27,868 nt of DNA from Burkholderia sp. (GCA_030151225.1 JASLEG010000294.1:1-27868); one strand, 5' to 3'; shown: positions 7,566 through 16,235, counted from the first letter of the stretch. The notes: generated by a model not told the origin, from the sequence alone. Program-made: numbers and translations.

Positions 7566-8864
7566 TCAGGCTTCGAACAGCGGCGCACCGATGTAGGAGC
7601 CTTCGCGCGCGCCGGGCGGCAACGCGAAGATCGCGCTGCCGACATGCGTCGTGAACTGATTCATGATGTCGAAGCGCGACAGCTTCACGTTGATCGGAAT
7701 GAAGCCCGTGCGCGGATCCGACTGATGCGCGATGAAGATCAGCCCGGCGTCGTATTCGGTTTCCTGGCGCCACGGCGGCCAGCGCTCGATGTAGAAATTG
7801 GTGCCGTCGTTGTACGAATACGAGCGGCGCAGGATCTGCGCGCCGTCGTTGGTGGCCTGGTTCGAGAGCCGGATGTGCGAGTTGTCCGGGATCACCGAGT
7901 TGCCGTCCTTGTCCTCGGCCTTCAGGTCGAGCGGATCGAATTCGTGCTGGCCGCCGAGCGGCGCGCCGCTGACCTTGTGGCGGCCGAACACCTGCTCCTG
8001 GAACGCGAGATCGCTGCGGTCCCAGTGCTCGAGCGTGATGCGGATGCGGCGCACCACGGTGTAGGTGCCGCCCGCCATCCACGGCGCGTCCGCGGCGCCG
8101 GCCCACACCAGTCGCGCCATGTCGGCCGGATTGCGGGTGGACGGGTTGTTGGTGCCGTCCTTGAAGCCCATCAGGTTGCGCGGGGTCTGGCCACGCGCGC
8201 CGCCCAGAAAGCCGGCCTGCCCCCAGCGCATGCGCAGCACGCCGTAGCCGGCGCGCGCGAGCTGGCGCACGGCATGAAACGCCACCTGCGCATCGTTCGC
8301 GCAGGCCTGCACGAACAGGTCGCCGCCGGTCTTCTCGGCGATCAGCTGGTCGCCGTTGAACTTCGGCAGATCGACGAGCGCGGCCGGGCGGCGGCTCGCG
8401 AGGCCGTAGCGGTCGTGGCCGTCCGCCGTGACGAACAGGCCCGGCCCGAAGCCGAAGGTGACGGTCAGCCCGGCCGGGCCGATGCCGATCGCCTCGCCCG
8501 AATCGCCGGCGGGCTGACCGTCCGGCACGTCGAGCGCACCGGCCGGCCCGCCGCGCGTCATGCGCGCGGCCGCCTGGGTCCACTCGCGCAGCAGCGCCAC
8601 CACGTCGGCGCGCTTGTCGGTGGCGAGGTCGAACGCCGCCACGTAGGTATGCGGCTGCTGGGGCGTGACGATGCCGCCCTGATGCTCGCCGTAGAACGGC
8701 TCGCTCGCGGCCATCGGGTCCGCGATCATCGGCTGCGTCAGCGCCGCGCGTGCCGAGGCCGCGCTCGCCGCGCCGCCGAGGCCGAGCGCCGCGGCCGCGG
8801 CGCCGCCGGCCTTCAGGAAGCCTCGCCGCTGCGGCCGCCGCGGCTTGTCGGATGCATCCGTCAT
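7566..8864 (-). CDS. efeB: Tat-exported DyP-type peroxidase (EfeB-like)
   Basis: A 432-residue dye-decolorizing-type haem peroxidase. The N-terminus carries a twin-arginine signal, RRGFLKAGG at 13-21, followed by an alanine-rich hydrophobic stretch, so it should be exported folded with haem already bound. The DyP fingerprint GxxDG is GFKDG at 233-237 with catalytic Asp236; the proximal haem ligand is His330 in NSHIRLSN and the distal arginine is Arg347 in RRSYSYNDG. EfeB proteins are linked to periplasmic iron uptake (as peroxidase or proposed deferrochelatase). Usually they sit with EfeU and EfeO; here the partner is an Fbp-type ABC importer, with no EfeO or EfeU in the window. A GGAGGG ribosome site precedes the start, and the gene is 19 bases from the propeller gene. 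Confidence 0.93.
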   Translation of the reverse strand: MTDASDKPRRPQRRGFLKAGGAAAAALGLGGAASAASARAALTQPMIADPMAASEPFYGEHQGGIVTPQQPHTYVAAFDLATDKRADVVALLREWTQAAARMTRGGPAGALDVPDGQPAGDSGEAIGIGPAGLTVTFGFGPGLFVTADGHDRYGLASRRPAALVDLPKFNGDQLIAEKTGGDLFVQACANDAQVAFHAVRQLARAGYGVLRMRWGQAGFLGGARGQTPRNLMGFKDGTNNPSTRNPADMARLVWAGAADAPWMAGGTYTVVRRIRITLEHWDRSDLAFQEQVFGRHKVSGAPLGGQHEFDPLDLKAEDKDGNSVIPDNSHIRLSNQATNDGAQILRRSYSYNDGTNFYIERWPPWRQETEYDAGLIFIAHQSDPRTGFIPINVKLSRFDIMNQFTTHVGSAIFALPPGAREGSYIGAPLFEA

Positions 8865-8883
8865 GTCGATCCCTCCGTCGAAG

Positions 8884-10026
8884 CTACTTCGCGAGCACCA
8901 GCGTGTTCACGTCGTCCTGCACGTAATAGAAGCCGTCGCCCTCGGGCGTCATCGCGATGCCGAACAGGTCGCCGTTGCCCGGCGGCGTCTGCGCGCGATC
9001 CGTGTCGATCCAGCGCGCGTAGAGCTGGGTGCCCGTGTCGGGCACGATCTCCACCACCTGGCCGTTCAGCGCATTGGTCACCAGCAGATGGCCGTTCGGC
9101 GCCTGCACCATCGCCAGCGGGCGGTGCAGCAGGCCGTCGGCCGTCAGTTGCCGGCCCACGCCGGCGCTGGTGTCGCGCGTGAGCGGATCGTCGATCACGT
9201 TGACGCGGTTGCCGATCGCGTCCGACACGTACAGCGCCTTCTGGTCCGGCGACAGCGCCAGGCCGGTCGGGCCGACCAGGAACACGCCGCGATCGGCCTG
9301 CGCACCGAAGCCGCTCGCGATCACGGTTTCCTTGCGCACCGTGGGCGCGCCGCCGGCCGGCACGTCCAGCTCGAGACGCAGCACGGTGGCCTGCTTGAAT
9401 ACCGGCGGCGGAACCACGTCCACGCCGCCCACGCCGAAGCCCGCCATGCTGATGAACAGCGTCGCGCTGCTGCCGTTGTCCACCACGGCCATGTTGCCCC
9501 ACGGATCGTTGATGTTCGGCGACGAGTAGGTGCCCGCCACCTTGCCGGTGGGATCGAGCACGATCAGGCAGCCGGCGCCCTTGGTGTTGGTGGTGCCGTC
9601 GTTGCTCGGCGTGCTGCCCACGATCACCCAGCCGGACTTGAGCATCGTCATCGCGGTGGACAGGCCCACGCCACCCGGGCACGCCTTCAGGTCGCGCGGG
9701 ATCTGCGCGAACAGCGTCATCTGCTTGGTATCGGGGTGATAGTCGACGATGGTGCTGCCGGTGCCCTGCAGGTTCGCGGCGTTGTTGAAGTTGTCGACCA
9801 GCACGTCGCCGGCCTTCACGGTGCCGGCCGACACCGGCGCCACCACCAGCGCGTACGGGTTCTGGTCGCCGTTGTCGGGCACCGTGTTGATCAGCGTGGT
9901 GTTGTGGTGCAGCGTCTCGAGAAAGCCCTTCGGGGCTGCGTGCGCGAGCGGTGCGACAGCCAGCGCGGCCGCCGCCGCGAGCGCCGCGCGCCACCTGGCA
10001 GACAATCTGCGCGTCAGGAAAATCAT
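8884..10026 (-). CDS. Secreted beta-propeller (NHL/SMP-30-like) protein
   Basis: A 380-residue protein with a classic Sec signal peptide: basic MIFLTRRLSARWR, an alanine-rich core, and cleavage near APLAHA at about residue 30. The mature part has repeats that read like propeller blades, for example GPTGLALSPDQKALYVSDAI, RPLAMVQAPNGHLLVTNALN and LFGIAMTPEGDGFYYVQDD, each with a G-x-A...D/N-G...V-x-D/N pattern typical of NHL or SMP-30-type folds. No catalytic function can be assigned. It starts after a GAGG ribosome site and is placed between the porin and the DyP peroxidase, so it may act in the periplasm with them as a scaffold or binding protein. It could instead be a lactonase-like enzyme. 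Confidence 0.8.
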   Translation of the reverse strand: MIFLTRRLSARWRAALAAAAALAVAPLAHAAPKGFLETLHHNTTLINTVPDNGDQNPYALVVAPVSAGTVKAGDVLVDNFNNAANLQGTGSTIVDYHPDTKQMTLFAQIPRDLKACPGGVGLSTAMTMLKSGWVIVGSTPSNDGTTNTKGAGCLIVLDPTGKVAGTYSSPNINDPWGNMAVVDNGSSATLFISMAGFGVGGVDVVPPPVFKQATVLRLELDVPAGGAPTVRKETVIASGFGAQADRGVFLVGPTGLALSPDQKALYVSDAIGNRVNVIDDPLTRDTSAGVGRQLTADGLLHRPLAMVQAPNGHLLVTNALNGQVVEIVPDTGTQLYARWIDTDRAQTPPGNGDLFGIAMTPEGDGFYYVQDDVNTLVLAK

Positions 10027-10042
10027 GGTTGCCTCGTCGATG

Positions 10043-10060
10043 CCGGCGACGTCGCGCCGG
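10043..10060 (-). other. Intercistronic dyad between porin and propeller genes
   Basis: In the 67-base gap, the largest in the upstream half of the iron operon, CCGGCG (10043-10048) can pair with CGCCGG (10055-10060) across six bases. There is no T-tract, so it is more likely an mRNA-processing or stability hairpin than a terminator. Confidence 0.35.
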
Positions 10061-10093
10061 ATAGGTGTTGCAAAAAGGTCGGCGGTGCCGGGC

Positions 10094-11572
10094 TCAGAAC
10101 GTGATCGTCGAGCGCACGCCCACCACGAAGGTGTTGCGCAGCAGCTGCGTCGGATCGGACGGATTCTGGCCGGCGCCCGCGTTGAAGGTGTACTGCGCGT
10201 CGCCCTGGATCTGCAGCCACGGCGTCGCCTGATAGATGTAGGTGGCCTCGAGCGCCGTCTCGGAGGTGCGCACGCCGTACGGGCCGCCCTGCGCGAGCGT
10301 GTCGAGATCGAGATCGTGCGCGTGGCTGCCGACCTTCACGTAGGTGAGCGCGAGGCCGACGCTGTCGTTTTCGCGGCTCTTGAACGGCGCCTTCATCACG
10401 ATGCCAAGGTTCGCCGACAGGCTCACGAGATTGCGGTCGCCCGGCGCGCCCATCACGCGCGCGAACACGCCGATGCTGCGCGGCTCGTCGGGGTCCGGGC
10501 GCCAGATCATCTGGTCGGCCACCGCGTACACGCTGTAGTCGCCGTGATGCGACAGCCCCGTGCCGGAGGAAGCCGGATCGGCCAGCGACAGGCCCGTGGT
10601 ATCCACGCGCTGGTCGGCGAAACGGCCGTTGTTGTACCAGAGCCCGAGCTTGTAGGTGCCGGGCAGGCCGCCGCTGCCCGGCGCCACCATCTGGCCGTCG
10701 GACGGCTGGTTCACCGAGTACTGCAGCTCGCCGATGAACAGCGTGCCGTTGTGCAGGTTGAAGTTGGTGCCGTGCAGGTTGTTCGGGTTGTTGCCGAGCG
10801 GATCGCCGTCGTAGATGCCGGCCAGGGCCGTCAGCGACGGCGCGAGCTGCGCGCGCACGCGCACGCCGAGCGCCGACAGCGGATAGGCCGGGCCGCCCGA
10901 GGGCATGTCGTAGGACGGCAGCGCCGGCCAGCCGAACATCGTGTTGACGAAGGTGGCCGCGTAGGTGCTGGTGATGAATTCCTGGTCGATGCTCTGCTGC
11001 CCGACGCGCACGTCCACGCGCTTGTCGAGAAACGATTGCTGGTACCACATCTCCCACAGCCGGGTGGTGCCCTGCGCCTCGATCCCGCTCGCGGTATTGA
11101 GCGTGCCGAGCTTGTCGGCGCTGAGGTTGCGGCCGTGGATCTGCAGCGCGCTGACGTTGAACAGGCCGCCGTTCCAGCCCAGCGCCTTCGAGGTGTCGAC
11201 CTGCACCGTGGCGGTGGTCAGGCCGTCGTAGTCACCGCCGCGCGAGAGGCCGCCACGCAGGTTGCCGAGATACTCGCTGACCTCGGTCAGCTGCAGCGTC
11301 ACGCCGTATCGGCCGAGCCACGGGCGAATCCCGCCCATGTCGCCGAGCATGTTCTGCCGGCTCCAGAAGCCGCTGAGGAAATTGGTCGGCTTCGCCTGGA
11401 TCGACAGATCCGCCTCCGGCGCCTCGGGCAAGGCATCGGGGCTGACCGCGGCCTGCGCGGCCGCGCCCGACAGCGCGGCACAGGCCACGATCATCGCCCG
11501 CGCGATCCGGCGCCGGCCGGGCTCGCGTACGCGTGCAGGCCGGTGCGTCCCCACCATGTCGTAACGCATCAT
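10094..11572 (-). CDS. OprB-family carbohydrate-type porin
   Basis: A 492-residue outer-membrane protein. After a long basic N-region (RVREPGRRRIAR) a short hydrophobic core ends at AAAQA near residue 41. The mature protein resembles OprB porins: a helical/proline-rich start, FLSGFWSRQNMLGDMGGIRP near the N-terminus, alternating beta-strand composition throughout, and the final residues VGVRSTITF with the terminal phenylalanine needed for outer-membrane assembly. OprB proteins classically pass glucose and other carbohydrates; as first gene of an iron operon it may admit an iron chelate or organic acid instead (inference). Two adjacent ATGs (11572 and 11569) are possible starts; AAGGTGG upstream favours either. 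Confidence 0.88.
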   Translation of the reverse strand: MMRYDMVGTHRPARVREPGRRRIARAMIVACAALSGAAAQAAVSPDALPEAPEADLSIQAKPTNFLSGFWSRQNMLGDMGGIRPWLGRYGVTLQLTEVSEYLGNLRGGLSRGGDYDGLTTATVQVDTSKALGWNGGLFNVSALQIHGRNLSADKLGTLNTASGIEAQGTTRLWEMWYQQSFLDKRVDVRVGQQSIDQEFITSTYAATFVNTMFGWPALPSYDMPSGGPAYPLSALGVRVRAQLAPSLTALAGIYDGDPLGNNPNNLHGTNFNLHNGTLFIGELQYSVNQPSDGQMVAPGSGGLPGTYKLGLWYNNGRFADQRVDTTGLSLADPASSGTGLSHHGDYSVYAVADQMIWRPDPDEPRSIGVFARVMGAPGDRNLVSLSANLGIVMKAPFKSRENDSVGLALTYVKVGSHAHDLDLDTLAQGGPYGVRTSETALEATYIYQATPWLQIQGDAQYTFNAGAGQNPSDPTQLLRNTFVVGVRSTITF

Positions 11573-11656
11573 CTTTTTTCCACCTTGTTTCGGGATTCCA
11601 GTGCATCGATCGGAGGCGGTCCGTGTTTCCCGACCGCCACGTCATGAACGACGCGA

Positions 11657-11706
11657 ATCGTACTCAGGCAGATACCGAGCGTCAATACAAATGCGAACGA
11701 TTCTCA
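11657..11706 (-). promoter_or_regulatory. Iron operon promoter with Fur-box-like site
   Basis: Reading the minus strand, a -35 TTGACG (11685-11680) and -10 TACGAT (11662-11657) are separated by 17 bases. Six bases upstream of the -35, the sequence TGCGAACGATTCTCA (plus strand, 11692-11706) matches 11 of 15 positions of the Fur core TGATAATGATTATCA. Repressor bound there would contact the polymerase footprint. The match was counted by eye; no scoring matrix was run. Confidence 0.6.
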
Positions 11707-11868
11707 TATAGATTACTAAACTCAGACGTAGATCGACAAATCGTCGACAAAACGCAAGGTCTGAAGAAATATGATTGAAATGAAAGCGGGCAGGGAAGCG
11801 CGGATTTCCGCGCAATCGGCTGACGAAAGGCACATAATCGTCGCGGCCCGGCCAACCGAATCCCGTCG

Positions 11869-12659
11869 ATGACAATCCGGCAAGATCCTATGCCCACGAC
11901 GCTGCCGCACCACCTCACCGCCTCGCCTGCCTCGATACGCCCACGACGCCGCGATCTCGTCGCGTACTTCGTGCCGTTCTTCGGCGGCATCCTGCCGATA
12001 CCGGCCATGATGCTGCTCGGTCAAAAGCACGACGCGGCGCTTCGGCCATCGGCGCCACGCGCGCTCGTCGAGGGTGACGCGAGCGGCACGGGGCTGATCG
12101 GCTATCGGCTCGGCGAATCGCTCGCGGCGCCCGATTGCGCGAACGATGCGCAGGCGCGCGCCATGTCGAGCGGGGCATCGGTACCGCAAGCCTGCATCCG
12201 CGCCCGGACGCTCGATGCGAGCGGCAGCGGCCGGGTGCTCGTGGATCGGCTCGACCTCGGCCGCCACGCCAGTACGCGAACGTGAACCGGGTCCGCCCGG
12301 TTTGCCTCACGCTCGACCACGGCAGGATCACGGCGATCGCACTGCATTTTTCAGCGCCGACGGACCCGCACGCTCAGGACGCGGCCGCCACGCTCGCGCG
12401 GCAACTGCATGCGCCGCCACGCGTCGCACGCCGGCAGGGCGGGAACGCCGCCCTGATGTACCGCTTCGCGAGCCAGGCCTGGCCCGCAGAAGGCGCGAAG
12501 GTCGTGGTGCTGACGCAGGACATCGTCTGGAATTCGAAGTACGCGCCGGGGCAGCGCGAGGCGATGATCGTCGTTGCCCGGCCGTCGGCGCTCGCCGGTT
12601 TTCACGGCCGGAAGACCTCGCTCGACGACGATTGCCCCGTGATCGGAGACGAACGGTGA
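11869..12659 (+). pseudogene. Hypothetical protein gene with apparent frameshift
   Basis: Two overlapping frames read as one protein. The first runs from ATG 11869 (or 11890, MPTTLPHHL) to a stop at 12283-12285 and has one hydrophobic segment, YFVPFFGGILPIPAMMLL, suggesting a membrane anchor. The second frame is convincing from about 12265 (QYANVNRVRPVCLTLDHGR) to the stop at 12657-12659, with protein-like composition. Joining LVDRLDLGR to QYANVNRV requires loss of one base near 12262-12272. I do not recognise the family. It lies divergent from the iron operon and convergent with the MFS gene. Either it is a decayed gene or there is a one-base sequence error; no strong ribosome site is seen at either start. 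Confidence 0.5.
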
Positions 12660-12675
12660 ACGAGGCCTCCTTCGG

Positions 12676-14130
12676 CTAACGCGCCGCCACCGCCTTCGCC
12701 GGCCACTCGCCCGCCTCGACCGCGCCACGATCCGCGCTGCCCTCCTCGAGCGACAGGTTGCGCGTCTCGCGCCCGTTCAGGCACCACAGCAGGGCTGCGA
12801 GCGGCCCCGGCAGCGCGAGCAGCAGCAGGCCGATCAGCGCGGCCGATGGCGTGCCGGTGGCCGCGTACACGTTGGTCAGCATCAGCGGCGCGACCATCGC
12901 GCCCACCCGCCCCACCGCCACGGACACGCCCAGCCCGGTCGCGCGGATCCGCGTGGGCAGCACCTCCGACGACACCACGTAGCCCGAGATGTAGGCCCAG
13001 GTCACGCCGAACTGGATCAGGCAGTAGCCGGCCACCATGCCCGGCAGCGTGTGCATCAGGTAGATCAGCACGATCGCGGCCGTGGTGAACGTGTAGCTGA
13101 CCAGCAGCGACGCGCGCCGCCCCCACGCTTCCACCAGCACTGCGGCGCTCAGGCCGCCCGCCAGCGCGGCGGCGTTGCCGTACACGTAGTACAGCGGCAT
13201 GTCGCCGGCCGGCACCTTCATGTAGGGCAGGATCACGAGCGCCATCAGCGAGAGCACACCGTACACCACGGCGGCCTGCGAGAAGTTCAGCGCGCTGGCC
13301 AGGCCGCAGCGCAGCCTGTAGGTGCCGAACAGCTCGCGCACGTTGCGCCAGAACGCGGGCCGCGACGGCGTGTACGCGGCCGGCTCGTAGCGTCGACTCG
13401 CCTGTTCGCGATCGGCCGCGCTCGCCCCGGCGCGCGCGGCGCTGCCGGCGATCCGCTCGACGATCGCCTCGGCCTCGGCCACGCGCCCCTGCTGCAGCAG
13501 CCAGCGCGGCGATTCGGGAATCACGCGGCGAATCCAGAAGAACAGCAGCGCCATGGTGGTGCCGAGCCCGAAGCCCACGCGCCAGGCCACGTCGGCCGGC
13601 AGATGGTTCAGCACGAAGTACGAGATCGCGGCCGACAGCAGCGCGCCCACCGGAAAGCCCGACAGGATCAGCGAATCGGTCTTGCCGCGATGGCCGCGCG
13701 GAATGAACTCGCCCATCGTGGCGGTCACCGCGGAATACTCGCCGCCCACGGCCAGCGCCGTCATCGCGCGGAAGAACAGGAACGACTCGTAATTCCACGA
13801 CGCGATGGTCAGCACGCTGAAGCACGCGTACCAGAGCAGCGTGGCGAGGAACAGGCGCTTGCGGCCGAAGCGGTCGGCCAGATAGCCGAACGCGATCGCG
13901 CCCACCAGCATGCCGAACACCCAGATCGTCACGGCCAGCGAGCCCTGTGCGCCGCTCAGGTGCCATTGGCTCTTCAGCACGCCGAACACGCTGCCGATGA
14001 TGTTGGTCTCGAACGAATCGAGCGCCCAGCCCACGCCGAGCGCGGCCACGAGCAGCGTGTGGAAGCGCGTCCACGGCATGTTGTCGAGGCGCGCCAGGGC
14101 ATCGGTGCGCACGGATTGCAGGCTTGTCAT
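12676..14130 (-). CDS. MFS transporter, phosphonate cluster
   Basis: A 484-residue permease of the major facilitator superfamily with about twelve hydrophobic segments. The sugar/metabolite-symporter signature is present: GYLADRFGRKR between helices 2 and 3, GEYSAVTATMGEFIPRGHRGK around helices 4 and 5, PESPRW before the central cytoplasmic loop, and VEAWGRRAS in the second half. It starts 17 bases downstream of the alcohol dehydrogenase stop, so it is the last gene of the phnX operon. The likely role is uptake of the phosphonate or a product, replacing the ABC-type phosphonate importers found elsewhere. Substrate is inferred from context only. The longer open frame upstream overlaps the dehydrogenase and is not used. 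Confidence 0.9.
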   Translation of the reverse strand: MTSLQSVRTDALARLDNMPWTRFHTLLVAALGVGWALDSFETNIIGSVFGVLKSQWHLSGAQGSLAVTIWVFGMLVGAIAFGYLADRFGRKRLFLATLLWYACFSVLTIASWNYESFLFFRAMTALAVGGEYSAVTATMGEFIPRGHRGKTDSLILSGFPVGALLSAAISYFVLNHLPADVAWRVGFGLGTTMALLFFWIRRVIPESPRWLLQQGRVAEAEAIVERIAGSAARAGASAADREQASRRYEPAAYTPSRPAFWRNVRELFGTYRLRCGLASALNFSQAAVVYGVLSLMALVILPYMKVPAGDMPLYYVYGNAAALAGGLSAAVLVEAWGRRASLLVSYTFTTAAIVLIYLMHTLPGMVAGYCLIQFGVTWAYISGYVVSSEVLPTRIRATGLGVSVAVGRVGAMVAPLMLTNVYAATGTPSAALIGLLLLALPGPLAALLWCLNGRETRNLSLEEGSADRGAVEAGEWPAKAVAAR

Positions 14131-14147
14131 GAAGTTCTCCCGACGAA

Positions 14148-15332
14148 TCACGACAGCAGCGCGGCGGATGCCGGCACGGCGCTGTCGCCGAAGGCGAATT
14201 GCGGAAAGCGCGCGGGCGCGCCGATGAAGTTGCGGCCGCGCGCGCCGGCGAAGGCGTCCGCGACGATGTCCTGCCACTGCCGCGCGTCGATGCCGTAGGC
14301 GGCCGGCTCGCAGCGCACGCCGAGCGCCTCGAGCCAGGCCTCGAGCCACGCGGGCGCGGCCTCGAGGCTGCCGAACACGCGCGCCAGCGCGCGGTCGCAT
14401 CCGGGGTCGGCTCCGATCGCCGCGCGCATCACGGCCGGCAGGCAGAACGAGCAGGCCAGGCCATGCGCGATGCCGTGCCGCAACGTGATCGCATACGAGA
14501 TGTTGTGCGCGAGCGCGGTGCGCGTGTTCGAGAACGCGAGCCCCGCGCGCAGCGCGCCGAGCGCCATCGCGGCACGCGCGTCGAGATCGCCGGGGGCGGC
14601 CATCACGCGCGGCAGCGCGGCCAGGATCTCGCACGCGGCCTCCACCGCCAGCCCGCGCGTGACGGGGTTGGCGTTGACGTTCCAGAGGCTCTCCAGCGCG
14701 TGCGACAGCGCATCGAGCCCGCTCGCGAGCGTGGGCGCGGGCGGCAGGCCCAGCATGAGGCCCGGATCGACGAGCACCGTTTCGGGGTACAGATCGTCGC
14801 GCGCCAGCGAGAGCTTGCGATCGTGCTCGGGATCCCACACGGTGGCCCACGAGGTCACCTCGCTGCCGGTGCCCGAGGTGGTGGGAATCGCCACGATCGG
14901 CAGCGCCCGCGCGGCCACCCGCGTGGCGCCGTCGCCGATCCAGGCCAGCACCGGGTCGATCGCGCCGTGCTCGGCCGCGAGCACCTTGGCGGTGTCCATC
15001 ACCGAGCCGCCGCCGAGCGCCACCAGCACCTCGGGCGCCGCCGGCAGCGCGCCGAGCGCCGCGCCGGCACGGCGCAGCATCGCCACCGACGGGTTCGCCT
15101 CCACCGAGTCGATGCGCGGCAGCGCAGGGCCGGCGAGCCGCTCGATGCGCGCGCTCAACGCGGCGAACGGCGCGTCGGGATAGGTCACGATCGCGTAGCG
15201 GCGCCCGGCCAGCACCTCGCCGATCGCGTCGAGCTGGCCCGCGCCGAAGCGCACCCGCACCGGGTTGTGGAATTGCCAGCCGCCGCCGCCCCCCACGCCC
15301 CCCACGCCGCTCATGCCGCTCATGCCGCTCAT
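14148..15332 (-). CDS. Iron-containing alcohol dehydrogenase (phosphonoacetaldehyde reductase-like)
   Basis: A 394-residue group III (iron-type) alcohol dehydrogenase. The nucleotide-binding motif GGGSVMDTAK is at 107-116 and TTSGTGSEVTSW at 151-162. Metal ligands fit the FucO pattern: Asp207 and His211 in GLDALSHALE, His276 in AHNISY and His290 in RHGIAHG. Its ATG overlaps the phnX stop as ATGA, indicating translational coupling, so its substrate is likely linked to phosphonoacetaldehyde. Relatives such as PhpC reduce phosphonoacetaldehyde to 2-hydroxyethylphosphonate; beside a hydrolase the reverse, oxidation of hydroxyethylphosphonate, makes more sense (inference). The first 18 residues come from nine-base repeats (MSGMSGMSGVGGVGG) and are probably not part of the fold, which begins near WQFHNPV. 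Confidence 0.88.
   Translation of the reverse strand: MSGMSGMSGVGGVGGGGGWQFHNPVRVRFGAGQLDAIGEVLAGRRYAIVTYPDAPFAALSARIERLAGPALPRIDSVEANPSVAMLRRAGAALGALPAAPEVLVALGGGSVMDTAKVLAAEHGAIDPVLAWIGDGATRVAARALPIVAIPTTSGTGSEVTSWATVWDPEHDRKLSLARDDLYPETVLVDPGLMLGLPPAPTLASGLDALSHALESLWNVNANPVTRGLAVEAACEILAALPRVMAAPGDLDARAAMALGALRAGLAFSNTRTALAHNISYAITLRHGIAHGLACSFCLPAVMRAAIGADPGCDRALARVFGSLEAAPAWLEAWLEALGVRCEPAAYGIDARQWQDIVADAFAGARGRNFIGAPARFPQFAFGDSAVPASAALLS
15288..15332 (-). repeat. Nine-base tandem repeat at dehydrogenase start
   Basis: Reading the minus strand, ATGAGCGGC occurs three times in a row (15332-15306), followed by two GTGGGGGGC units and a GGC run. Every unit keeps the frame and offers another ATG or GTG, so a change in copy number would alter the N-terminal glycine-rich tail and the number of possible starts without shifting the frame. 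Confidence 0.7.
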
Positions 15333-16201
15333 GCCGGCTCTCCAACGGCGAGGCGCTCGCCGATCGCGTCGATCACGGCCGGCAGGTCGGCGATGCTGTC
15401 GATCACGTAGTGCGCGCCGGTCCGCGCGAGCCGCTCGCGGGCCGGGCCGACGCGCGCCTCGCGGCCGGCCTCGCCCAGCGCCTGCCAGTCGGCCAGCGAC
15501 AGGCCCACCTCGTTGCCGCTCGCGGCGATGCCCACCGTCCACATGCCGGCCGCGAGCCCCGATTCGAGGCCGGTGGGGCTGTCGTCCACCACCACGCAGC
15601 TGCGCACGTCGGGCGCGCCCAGCGCCAGCGCGTTGGCGAGGCACATGTCCGGATAGGGGCGGCCGCGCGCCACGTCGCTGACTGTGCAGCAGTGGTCGGG
15701 CCGATAGCCGTGGCGCTCGGCCAGCGGCTGCAGGTTGCGCATCACCTCGCGCGGATAGCCGGTGGTGCTGCCGATGCGGATGCCGTGCGCGCGCAGCGTG
15801 GCGATCGTGTCGAGCGCGCCGGGGATCAGCGCGCTGTAGCGCGCCACGTTGCGCGCGTCGGCCGCGAGGAAGGCCGCGTACAGCACGTCGATGTCGGCGT
15901 CGGTGGAGGCCGCGCCGCGCGCGGCGTGCCAGCGCGCCTGCACGGCCGGATCCTCGAGGATCAGCTCGATGTGCTCGCGCTTGGCCGCGCCCATCGGCGC
16001 GCGCGCCTCGCATTCGCTGATCGGCACGCCGGCCGCGTCGAACACCTCGCGGAACGCGTGAACCGGGGCCAGACAGCCGAAATCGAGCACGGTGCCGGCC
16101 CAGTCGAAGATCGCGGTGGTGACGGGGCCGCGATAGGCGCGGCTCGCGGAATGGCCGCGGCGGGCGGGGGCCGCGGCGGGAGAGACGGATCGTTGCGACA
16201 T
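15329..16201 (-). CDS. phnX: Phosphonoacetaldehyde hydrolase
   Basis: A 290-residue HAD-superfamily enzyme that splits the C-P bond of phosphonoacetaldehyde to acetaldehyde and phosphate. The nucleophile motif is DWAGT at 33-37 (Asp33), the Schiff-base lysine is Lys74 in MGAAKREHIE, the third motif reads GSTTGYPREVM, and the metal-binding acidic pair is in VVVDDSPTGLESG. These are all the PhnX hallmarks, including the characteristic Trp-Ala in the first motif. The start at 16201 is supported by GGAG six bases upstream, giving a 28-residue polar N-terminal extension that typical PhnX proteins lack; a shorter start near residue 27 (GTG) is possible. It is divergent from the LysR gene and coupled to the dehydrogenase. 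No phnW aminotransferase is present in the window. Confidence 0.94.
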   Translation of the reverse strand: MSQRSVSPAAAPARRGHSASRAYRGPVTTAIFDWAGTVLDFGCLAPVHAFREVFDAAGVPISECEARAPMGAAKREHIELILEDPAVQARWHAARGAASTDADIDVLYAAFLAADARNVARYSALIPGALDTIATLRAHGIRIGSTTGYPREVMRNLQPLAERHGYRPDHCCTVSDVARGRPYPDMCLANALALGAPDVRSCVVVDDSPTGLESGLAAGMWTVGIAASGNEVGLSLADWQALGEAGREARVGPARERLARTGAHYVIDSIADLPAVIDAIGERLAVGEPA

Positions 16202-16235
16202 GCGCGGCTCCGGAAAAGTGGATCACGGACGCCAG

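Noticed and set aside
11798..11813. Hairpin GCGCGG-ATTT-CCGCGC as a terminator
   Set aside because: Short stem with no T-tract and no gene ending nearby; such dyads are common by chance in this composition.
12676..15345. 889-codon open frame suggesting an MFS protein fused to something upstream
   Set aside because: Upstream of 14130 it is the wrong frame of the alcohol dehydrogenase; the real MFS start is at 14130.
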